DNA of 5,944 nucleotides from Gemmatimonadota bacterium. Lineage in GTDB: Bacteria; Gemmatimonadota; Gemmatimonadetes; Gemmatimonadales; Gemmatimonadaceae. Location of the stretch: assembly GCA_003142495.1 (NCBI GenBank), contig PLMM01000015.1, positions 1 to 5,944 on the forward strand, in the 5' to 3' direction. The position numbers and the translations under genes were made by a program. Shown in pieces: positions 1 through 5,606 of this stretch (positions are counted from its first letter, which is position 1; each line of letters begins with the position of its first letter). The notes beneath the pieces are model-generated. The model was not told the origin of the DNA. It made no database searches and worked only from the letters and a program-made list of their open reading frames with translations.

Positions 1-542
1 ATCTGACGGGTGCGCCGAGGGTGGCGACGGTGTTTCCGCACCTCGCGCGGGCGTACTTCGAGCGAGTGGGGAAGCCGGTGACCATCGTGCCGGTGTCTGG
101 CGCAACGGAGATCGCGCCGCATCTCGGGATCGCGGACATCATCGTGGATCTCACGTCCTCGGGGTCTACGCTGCGCGTGCATCAGCTGCACGAGGTGGCT
201 ACAGTGTTGGAGTCGAGCGCACGGCTGATCTGTTCAGTCAAACCGTCGTCTCCGGCAATCGCCAAGTCAACTGCTGAGCTCGCAGAGGCGCTGTCTAGTG
301 TGCTAAGGGCGCGCGACAAGCGGTACGTGATGGCGAACGTACCGCGCGACGCGCTCGAGAACGCCCGCAAGGTCATGCCGGGCGTGAATGGGCCGACTGT
401 CATCGACATCCTGCACGGCGGCACCTATGTCGCCATGCACGCGGTAGTTGCGCAATCGGCGATCTACCGGACGGTGGCCAACTTGAAGGCGCTGGGTGCG
501 CAGGGGATTCTGGTGACGCGGATCGAGAGGCTCATGCCGTGA
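1..542 (+). CDS. hisG: ATP phosphoribosyltransferase, long form (HisG), C-terminal part; 5' end outside window
   Basis: HisG catalyses the first committed step of histidine synthesis, joining ATP and PRPP to give phosphoribosyl-ATP. The reading frame is open from base 3 and gives 179 residues before the TGA at 540-542. The protein is already in the catalytic domain at the edge: APRVATVFPHL matches the family's RIATxYP segment, so the GTG at 21 is an internal Val, not the start. Next come SGATEIAPHLGIADIIVDL and SSGSTLR, the PRPP-binding loop region. The last ~75 residues (from about RYVMANVP to GILVTRIERLMP) match the HisG_C domain found only in long, HisZ-independent enzymes, which usually bind histidine for feedback inhibition. 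Long HisG proteins are usually about 280-300 residues, so roughly 110-120 are missing upstream. The stop overlaps the hisDC start by 4 bases. Feedback control is inferred from the domain, not seen directly. Confidence 0.96.
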   Translation, partial: LTGAPRVATVFPHLARAYFERVGKPVTIVPVSGATEIAPHLGIADIIVDLTSSGSTLRVHQLHEVATVLESSARLICSVKPSSPAIAKSTAELAEALSSVLRARDKRYVMANVPRDALENARKVMPGVNGPTVIDILHGGTYVAMHAVVAQSAIYRTVANLKALGAQGILVTRIERLMP

Positions 543-2905
543 GCAAGCTCTTCCGTTGGCGGGGAAGTCTCGCCGAGCTCTCGGCCGCGCAGCGAGCTGA
601 GCTTTCGGATCGGTCGACTTCGTCGGACGACTCGGTGCGCGAGCGAACCGCGGCGATCGTCGGGCGCGTGAGGGCCGAGGGCGATGAGGCGCTGATCTCG
701 CTCGCGGCGGAGCTGGACGGTGTGGCTCTACAGGCGCTTGCCGTTCCGCGCGATGCGCGCGCGCAGGCGCTCGCAACGCTCGACGCGCCAGTGCGCGCGG
801 CACTCGAGCGCGCGGCCGCGAACATCGAGGCGGTGCATCGCGCTTTCCTGCCGCGCACCACGGAGCTCGAGGTCGAGCCGGGAGTCATCGTTGGCCGACG
901 TCCGGATCCGCTCGACTCCGTTGGCGTGTACGCGCCCGGCGGTCGCGCCGCGAATCCGAGCTCCGTGCTCATGGGCGTCGTACCCGCGCGCGTCGCCGGC
1001 GTGAAGCGCATCGTGCTCTGCTCTCCGCCCAGCGCAAATGGGCTTCCGTCGCAGGTCGTGCTCGCGGCGGGCGAGCTCGCGGGCGTGAGCGAGGTGTACG
1101 CGATCGGCGGCGCTGGCGCGATTGCCGCGATGGCGTACGGCACGCAAACGATCGCGCCCGTTCGGCGCATCGTCGGGCCCGGCAATGCGTACGTCGCCGA
1201 AGCGAAGCTGCAGCTGTCGGGAGTCACCGGCATCGATTCGCCCGCGGGGCCGAGCGAGCTGCTCATCATCGCCGACGCGTCCGCGCGTGCGACCTCCGTC
1301 GCGCGCGAGCTGCTCGCGCAGGCCGAGCATGATCCACGCGCTGCAGTCGTGGTGATCGCGCTGGAAGAATCGATCGCGCGCGCGATTGGCGACGCGATCG
1401 AATCACTGCTGGCGAGTGAGCCGCGGCGCGCGATCATCAGCGACGCGCTCGCTGCGCGCGGCGCTCTCCTCTGGAGCGAATCTCTCGAGGATGCGATTGC
1501 CTTCTCGAACGTCTACGCGCCGGAGCATCTGCTGCTCGCGCTACGCGATCCCGACGCCGCGCTCGAGCGTGTGCGCAACGCCGGCACCGTCTTCCTTGGC
1601 GCCACGACGTCGGTTGCCTTCGGTGACTACATGACGGGGGCGAATCACGTGCTGCCGACGGGCGGTCTCGCGCGCTCGTACTCGGGGCTGTCGACGCTCG
1701 ACTTCGTGCGCTGGACGACGTACCAGCGCGTGACACCGGCCGCCGCGAGCGATCTTGCCGCGAGCGTGGCGACGCTGGCGGAGCGCGAGGGGCTGCCGGC
1801 GCATGCGGCGGCGGCGCGCGAGGCGGGGCGCGGCGGTGAACGCGCGAGTGGAGAGGAGAAGGGAAGCGCGACGCGCTCGCGCGGAGGTGCACGTGCGCGC
1901 GCGACACTTCGCGATCTCTCGCTCTACCGGCCGAATCGTGCGCCCTCCGCCCTCGATCTCAGCGACAACACCAATCGCTGGGGTGTGCCACCGTTCGCCG
2001 CGCTCGCGCTCGAGGAGCTCGACGCGGAACGAGTGACGCGATACCCGTCCGTCTACACGCCGGAGCTCAAGGAGGCGCTCGCGCACTACGCAGGCGTGCG
2101 TGCAGACGAAGTCGTGATCGGCTGCGGCTCCGACGACATTCTCGATTCCGCGATCCGCGCATTCGCGGAGCCCGGCGACACGCTCGCCTTCCCGAATCCG
2201 ACCTTCGGCATGCTTCCCATCTGGGCGCAGATGAATGGACTCGTCGCCATACCCGCCGTTGGGATCGACGCGCTTCTCGCCGCGCGCGCGCGCGTCACCT
2301 ATCTCTGCTCGCCGAACAATCCGACGGGGATCGCGCTCACGCGTGCGGAGATCGCGCGCGTGGTCGAGCGCGCGGCGGGGATCGTCATTATCGACGAGGC
2401 GTACGCGGAGTTCTCGAATGATGGCTGGCTGGGCGAGGCGCCTGCGCATCCGAGGCTCATTGTCACGCGTACGATGTCGAAGGCATTCGGCCTCGCGGGA
2501 ATGCGCGTCGGCTACGCAACCGGCGCTGCGAATACGGTGCTGCCGATCGAAAAGGCGCGCGGGCCATATATGGTGAGCGCGGCCGCGGAGCGTGCCGCAC
2601 TCGCCGCGCTGCGCAACGATCTCGAGTGGGTGCGCGCGCACATCGATGCGGCGAAGGAAAGTCGCGCGCGCTTCGCGAATGGGCTCGACGCCGCGGGGAT
2701 CGCGTTCATTCCGTCGTCGGCGAACTTCATCTTCGTTCCGGTTCCCGACGCCGAGGCAATTGCCACGACCATACGCGCCGCCGGCGTCGCCGTGCGCCCC
2801 TTCGTCGCGGTACATGGTATCGGCGACGGCGTGCGCATCACCGTCGCTCCGTGGCCGATGATGGAGATCGCGCTGCGCGCGCTGCGCGATGCGGTGAAGA
2901 GATGA
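539..2905 (+). CDS. hisDC: Fused histidinol dehydrogenase / histidinol-phosphate aminotransferase (HisD-HisC), 788 aa
   Basis: The N-terminal half (about residues 1-432) is histidinol dehydrogenase, the zinc- and NAD-dependent enzyme oxidising histidinol to histidine. It shows VGVYAPGGRAANPSSVLM (128-145) and GPGNAYVAEAK (213-223). Q261, H264, D363 and H422 sit where the family's zinc ligands lie, and E329-H330 in APEHL are the catalytic pair. The C-terminal half (about 456-788) is HisC, a PLP fold-type I aminotransferase acting on imidazole acetol phosphate. It shows SPNNPTG (591-597), DEAY (619-622), the PLP lysine K648 in TMSKAFGLAG, R656 and R766. Both halves look complete. A ~25-residue linker rich in Gly, Arg, Ala and Glu joins them (about 430-455). 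No in-frame stop interrupts it, and no in-frame ATG, GTG or TTG lies between the HisD end and V483, which is already inside HisC. The GTG start overlaps the hisG stop (GTGA), with GAGAGG 8 bases upstream. The fused order matches the common adjacent hisD-hisC gene order. Confidence 0.95.
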   Translation: MSKLFRWRGSLAELSAAQRAELSDRSTSSDDSVRERTAAIVGRVRAEGDEALISLAAELDGVALQALAVPRDARAQALATLDAPVRAALERAAANIEAVHRAFLPRTTELEVEPGVIVGRRPDPLDSVGVYAPGGRAANPSSVLMGVVPARVAGVKRIVLCSPPSANGLPSQVVLAAGELAGVSEVYAIGGAGAIAAMAYGTQTIAPVRRIVGPGNAYVAEAKLQLSGVTGIDSPAGPSELLIIADASARATSVARELLAQAEHDPRAAVVVIALEESIARAIGDAIESLLASEPRRAIISDALAARGALLWSESLEDAIAFSNVYAPEHLLLALRDPDAALERVRNAGTVFLGATTSVAFGDYMTGANHVLPTGGLARSYSGLSTLDFVRWTTYQRVTPAAASDLAASVATLAEREGLPAHAAAAREAGRGGERASGEEKGSATRSRGGARARATLRDLSLYRPNRAPSALDLSDNTNRWGVPPFAALALEELDAERVTRYPSVYTPELKEALAHYAGVRADEVVIGCGSDDILDSAIRAFAEPGDTLAFPNPTFGMLPIWAQMNGLVAIPAVGIDALLAARARVTYLCSPNNPTGIALTRAEIARVVERAAGIVIIDEAYAEFSNDGWLGEAPAHPRLIVTRTMSKAFGLAGMRVGYATGAANTVLPIEKARGPYMVSAAAERAALAALRNDLEWVRAHIDAAKESRARFANGLDAAGIAFIPSSANFIFVPVPDAEAIATTIRAAGVAVRPFVAVHGIGDGVRITVAPWPMMEIALRALRDAVKR

Positions 2906-3498
2906 AAGTCAGCGTGTTCGACTACGGGGCAGGGAATCTCCACTCGCTGATCAAGACCCTCGCGCGCGACGGCGCGCGCGTCGAGATCGAGACCGATCCG
3001 TCCGCGGCCGTGCGTGCCGACGTGCTCGTGCTCCCCGGAGTGGGCGCGTTCGGACATGCGGCCGCACGCCTCGCGCCCGGGCTCGCCGATGTGCGCGCCG
3101 CGCTCGCCGACGGCCTCCCATGTCTCGGCATCTGCCTCGGCATGCAGCTGCTCTTCGACGCGAGCGACGAAGGCGAGGGAGAAGGGCTCGGACTCTTCCC
3201 CGGGCGGGTGAAGCGGCTCGAGGGCGGGCGCGTGCCGCAAATTGGCTGGAACACGATCGAGGACGGCGACGACCCGCTGCTCGACGCGGCGCCGGTCGCC
3301 ACCGCATACTATGCGAACAGCTACGTCTGTCACCCCGACGATGCGTCGTGCGTGCATGCGTGGAGTGCGCACGACGCCACGCGCTTCCCCGCGCTCGTGC
3401 GTGCGCAGCGAACGGTCGGTGTGCAATTCCACCCCGAGAAGAGCTCGATGCCCGGAGTCGAGCTCGTGTGCGCATTCCTGCGCGAGGCAGCGAGATGA
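2902..3498 (+). CDS. hisH: Imidazole glycerol phosphate synthase, glutaminase subunit (HisH)
   Basis: HisH is the class I glutamine amidotransferase subunit of imidazole glycerol phosphate synthase. It hydrolyses glutamine and passes ammonia to HisF. The 198-residue product has the usual family length. It begins MKVSVFDYGAGNLHSL and carries the oxyanion-region motif PGVGAF (45-50). The nucleophile is C78 in LGICLGMQLLF, followed by RVPQIGWN (110-117) and the catalytic pair H177/E179 in GVQFHPEKSS. All three triad residues are present, so it should be active. The start is the ATG at 2902, inside the ATGA overlap with the hisDC stop. The same frame stays open further upstream, but only over hisDC coding sequence with no homology to HisH. 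No strong Shine-Dalgarno precedes the start, so translational coupling to hisDC is likely. Its partner hisF is two genes downstream. Confidence 0.97.
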   Translation: MKVSVFDYGAGNLHSLIKTLARDGARVEIETDPSAAVRADVLVLPGVGAFGHAAARLAPGLADVRAALADGLPCLGICLGMQLLFDASDEGEGEGLGLFPGRVKRLEGGRVPQIGWNTIEDGDDPLLDAAPVATAYYANSYVCHPDDASCVHAWSAHDATRFPALVRAQRTVGVQFHPEKSSMPGVELVCAFLREAAR

Positions 3499-4208
3499 TC
3501 GTTATTCCCGCAGTAGATCTGCGCGAGGGCGCGTGCGTGCAGCTGGTGGGGGGCTCGTACGCGAACGAGCAGGTGCGGCTCGAGAATCCGCTCGAGGTCG
3601 CGCGCGGCTGGGCGCGCGCGGGCTTCACCCGATTGCACGTTGTCGATCTCGACGCCGCCACGGGACGCGGCAACAACGCCGCCATCGTGCGCGACATGCT
3701 CGGCGAGGTTCCTGCGAACATCCAGGTCGGCGGCGGCGTCCGCAGCGGCGACTCGATCGAGAAGCTCCTCGACGAGGGCGCGACCTGGGTCGTACTCGGC
3801 ACGCGCGCGCTCGAGGAGCCCGAGTGGCTCGCGGGCACCGCGTCATCGTTTCCGGGGCAGCTGATCGTCGCCGCTGATGTGCGCGAGCGGCAGCTCGTGA
3901 CACGCGGCTGGGCGCGCACGCTCTCGCGCACGGTGCTCGACGCCATCGAGCAGCTCAACGACATTCCACTCGGCGGCGTGCTCGTCACCGCCGTGCATCG
4001 CGAGGGACAGCTCGCCGGTACCGACCTCTTTCTCATGGAAGATGTGGCCGAGCTCTGCGTGCATCCCGTGATCGCGTCGGGCGGCATCTCGACCGTCTCG
4101 GATCTTCGCGAGCTTTCCGATCGCGGCATCGCCGCGGCCGTCGTCGGGATGGCACTTTACACCGGCGCGCTCGATGCGCGTTCGGTCGCCGAGGAATTCG
4201 CAACATGA
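3495..4208 (+). CDS. hisA: ProFAR isomerase (HisA), 237 aa
   Basis: HisA is a TIM-barrel Amadori isomerase converting ProFAR to PRFAR, the substrate of HisHF. The protein opens MIVIPAVDLREGACVQLVGG with catalytic D8. LHVVDLDAA (47-55) follows, then the first phosphate-binding segment IQVGGGVR (76-83) and VLGTRAL. D128 in AADVRE is the second catalytic Asp. T165 is kept, but the following segment reads VHREGQLAGTD where most HisA proteins have a DG-containing version (Glu for Asp). The second phosphate site is IASGGIST (193-200) with VVGMALYTG near the end. Length is typical (about 240). The ATG at 3495 overlaps the hisH TGA by 4 bases, with GAGG 7 bases upstream. HisF is the other possible family, but the short N-terminus and this active-site layout fit HisA. 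No sign of the dual-function PriA form was recognised, though this was judged by eye only. Confidence 0.95.
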   Translation: MIVIPAVDLREGACVQLVGGSYANEQVRLENPLEVARGWARAGFTRLHVVDLDAATGRGNNAAIVRDMLGEVPANIQVGGGVRSGDSIEKLLDEGATWVVLGTRALEEPEWLAGTASSFPGQLIVAADVRERQLVTRGWARTLSRTVLDAIEQLNDIPLGGVLVTAVHREGQLAGTDLFLMEDVAELCVHPVIASGGISTVSDLRELSDRGIAAAVVGMALYTGALDARSVAEEFAT

Positions 4209-4228
4209 CACAGGAGCAGCCCCGATGA
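4205..4228 (+). other. Seven-codon mini-ORF bridging hisA stop and hisB start
   Basis: An ATG at 4205 overlaps the hisA TGA (ATGA). It reads seven codons, MTQEQPR, and stops at TGA 4226-4228, which itself overlaps the hisB ATG at 4225 (again ATGA). It lies in a different frame from both genes. It may be a termination-reinitiation relay keeping ribosomes coupled across the only gap in the operon, or it may be chance. No protein function is implied. Confidence 0.3.
4212..4216 (+). promoter_or_regulatory. Shine-Dalgarno sequence for hisB
   Basis: AGGAG lies 8 bases before the ATG at 4225, in the short hisA-hisB gap. It decides the hisB start: an in-frame ATG at 4174 has no comparable purine tract and would add 17 residues unlike the family N-terminus. 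Confidence 0.8.
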
Positions 4229-4767
4229 CCGTCGTCGTCCGCAACACGCGCGAGACACAGATTCGCGTCGAGGTGGCGCCAGGCACCGGAACCTCGAACG
4301 TCGACACCACGATCCAGTTCCTCGACCACATGCTCGTGACGCTCGCGCGCTACGCGTCACTCGACCTCGAAGTCACCGCGCGCGGCGACCTGCGCCATCA
4401 TCTCATCGAAGACGTCGCCATCGCGCTCGGCACAGCGGTCGCCACGCTCGTGCCGCCGCAAGCGGCGCGCTACGGCGACCGCTTCATTCCGATGGACGAT
4501 GCGCTCGTGCACGTCGCGCTCGATCTCGGCGGACGCCCGTACTATTGCGGTCCGCTGCCGAGCGATTTGTACGATCACTGGTTTCGCTCCTTTGCGGACA
4601 ACGCGGTGGCCACGGTGCACGTACGCGTGCTGCGGGGGCGCGACCGGCACCATGTCGTCGAGGCGGCGTTCAAGGCGCTCGGCGCATCGCTGCGGCAAGC
4701 GCTCGTCGCCGACGGCGCAAGCGCTGTGTTCAGCACGAAGGGCGCAGTCGGCATCGAGGTTACCTGA
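4225..4767 (+). CDS. hisB: Imidazoleglycerol-phosphate dehydratase (HisB), compact divergent form, 180 aa
   Basis: HisB dehydrates imidazole glycerol phosphate, the HisHF product, to imidazole acetol phosphate, the HisC substrate. The two-fold repeat of the family is clear. The first half has RETQIRVEV (9-17), FLDHML (32-37) and HHLIED (58-63). The second has [13 protein letters not shown] (82-94), LGGRPYY and [13 protein letters not shown] (141-153), followed by STKG (170-173). The metal-binding His pairs and Glu (H58, H59, E62; H142, H143, E146) and H35 are kept. It departs from the common form in several places. Usual GDLxxDDHHTxED is [10 protein letters not shown], about three residues shorter. 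The His usually found in LxxHG is Y43. MDEAL is MDDAL, and the N in GxNxHH is D140. At 180 residues it is shorter than the usual ~195-200. No phosphatase domain is fused, so the histidinol-phosphatase is elsewhere. It separates hisA from hisF, whereas H-A-F are often contiguous. Confidence 0.92.
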   Translation: MTVVVRNTRETQIRVEVAPGTGTSNVDTTIQFLDHMLVTLARYASLDLEVTARGDLRHHLIEDVAIALGTAVATLVPPQAARYGDRFIPMDDALVHVALDLGGRPYYCGPLPSDLYDHWFRSFADNAVATVHVRVLRGRDRHHVVEAAFKALGASLRQALVADGASAVFSTKGAVGIEVT

Positions 4768-5606
4768 TGTTGTCACGACGTATCGTGGTGTGTCTCGATG
4801 TGCAAGGTGGGCGCGTCGTGAAGGGCGAGCAGTTCATCCATCTGCGCGACGTCGGCGATCCCGTCGATCTTGCGACGCGCTACGAAGCGGAAGGCGCCGA
4901 CGAGATCGTCTTCCTCGACATCACGGCCGCACCGGAGGGCCGCGGGACCATGCTCGAAGTGGTTCGCCGGACGGCGAGCCGCGCTTTCGTGCCGCTCACC
5001 GTCGGCGGCGGCGTGCGCAGCGTCGACGAGATGCGCGACGTTCTTCGCGCCGGCGCCGACAAGGTCTCGTTCAACACGGCCGCGGTGGCCAGGCCCGAGT
5101 TGCTCACGGCCTGCGCCGAGCGCTTCGGCAGCCAGGCGGTCGTCTGCGCCATCGATGCCCGGCGCTTGTCTACGGCCCCAGACGCGAGTCTGGGGGCGGC
5201 CGCGGGCGCAGCCACAGAAGCTGTCACACAAGCGGCCCCGGCCTGGGAGGTCGTCACCCACGGCGGCCGGCGGCCCGCCGGTCTGGACGCCGTCATGTGG
5301 GCGGTCCGGGTGGTCCAGTTGGGTGCCGGGGAGTTGCTCGTGACGTCGATGGATCGTGACGGCACCCGCAGCGGCTTCGACACGGACCTGCTCCACGCAA
5401 TCTCATCGCGCGTCCGTGTGCCGGTCATCGCGTCCGGCGGCGCCTCCGGCCCCGAGGACTTCGTCGCGGCCGTCCGCGACGGTGGCGCGGACGCGGTTCT
5501 GGCCGCCTCGATCTTCCATCGCCGAATGCACTCGATCGGCTCGGTCAAGCAGGCCATGGCGGCGGCCGGCCTACCCGTTCGGCCTGTCGAGGAGGCAGTG
5601 GCGTGA
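4767..5606 (+). CDS. hisF: Imidazole glycerol phosphate synthase, cyclase subunit (HisF), with 26-residue insertion, 279 aa
   Basis: HisF is the TIM-barrel cyclase subunit. It uses ammonia from HisH to turn PRFAR into imidazole glycerol phosphate and AICAR. The start [20 protein letters not shown] is near-canonical. The catalytic Asps are D11 and D130 (AIDARR). Ammonia-gate residues known from Thermotoga HisF align as R5, E46, K99 and E189. Phosphate-binding segments are TVGGGVRS (78-85) and IASGGAS (221-227), and [12 protein letters not shown] spans 194-205. The protein is about 25 residues longer than the usual 253-258 because residues ~134-159, between AIDARR and [11 protein letters not shown], are an Ala-rich insertion in the loop after strand 5. 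Nine of those 26 codons end in A or T, against about one in the 26 on either side. The frame stays open, so function is probably kept. ATG 4767 overlaps the hisB stop by one base, with GAGGT 6 bases upstream. Confidence 0.96.
   Translation: MLSRRIVVCLDVQGGRVVKGEQFIHLRDVGDPVDLATRYEAEGADEIVFLDITAAPEGRGTMLEVVRRTASRAFVPLTVGGGVRSVDEMRDVLRAGADKVSFNTAAVARPELLTACAERFGSQAVVCAIDARRLSTAPDASLGAAAGAATEAVTQAAPAWEVVTHGGRRPAGLDAVMWAVRVVQLGAGELLVTSMDRDGTRSGFDTDLLHAISSRVRVPVIASGGASGPEDFVAAVRDGGADAVLAASIFHRRMHSIGSVKQAMAAAGLPVRPVEEAVA
5163..5234 (+). repeat. 72-bp segment bounded by 7-bp inverted repeats, inside hisF
   Basis: CGCTTGT (5163-5169) and ACAAGCG (5228-5234) are perfect reverse complements and bracket most of the extra hisF segment. 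The span is exactly 24 codons, so it preserves the frame. It encloses the 8-bp hairpin at 5176-5195 and a weaker ACAG/CTGT pair (5214-5217 and 5221-5224). This could be a small palindromic element inserted in-frame, in the manner of the protein-coding palindromic elements described in Rickettsia. A 7-bp match in GC-rich DNA can also be chance. Confidence 0.4.
5176..5195 (+). repeat. Perfect 8-bp hairpin with GCGA (GNRA-type) loop, inside hisF
   Basis: CCCCAGAC at 5176-5183 pairs perfectly with GTCTGGGG at 5188-5195 around the 4-base loop GCGA, a GNRA tetraloop in RNA. It encodes part of the extra loop in HisF (about residues 137-143). It is not followed by a T-run and lies mid-gene, so it is not a conventional terminator. 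Confidence 0.7.
5590..5595 (+). promoter_or_regulatory. Shine-Dalgarno sequence for hisI
   Basis: AGGAGG, the strongest ribosome-binding match in the window, lies 7 bases before the GTG at 5603 and inside the last codons of hisF. It supports the GTG as the hisI start and suggests efficient initiation independent of coupling. Confidence 0.8.

Noticed and set aside
21..542. GTG at 21 as the true start of a short hisG
   Set aside because: HisG homology runs upstream of it to the window edge (LTGAPRVAT), so it is an internal valine.
1887..1895. GTG codons with GGAGG nearby as a separate hisC start
   Set aside because: Both GTGs are out of the HisC frame, so they cannot start HisC without a frameshift.
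1541..2815. Long minus-strand open frame of 424 codons opposite hisDC
   Set aside because: It is Arg-rich with no recognisable domain and lies wholly opposite a gene with clear motifs. It is a shadow of GC-biased codon use.
2951..4129. Minus-strand open frame of 392 codons opposite hisH and hisA
   Set aside because: Ser/Arg-rich composition and no motif; it spans two well-supported genes on the other strand.
4174..4224. Upstream in-frame ATG at 4174 as hisB start
   Set aside because: It lacks a ribosome-binding site, overlaps hisA by 35 bases and adds residues unlike HisB; the ATG at 4225 has AGGAG at good spacing.
5176..5195. Intrinsic terminator in hisF
   Set aside because: No T-run follows the hairpin and coding continues through it in frame.
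5163..5234. tRNA-like element: 72 nt with a 7-bp closing stem
   Set aside because: There is no 5-bp T-arm, no TTC-type T-loop and no D-arm; only the closing stem and one inner hairpin fit.
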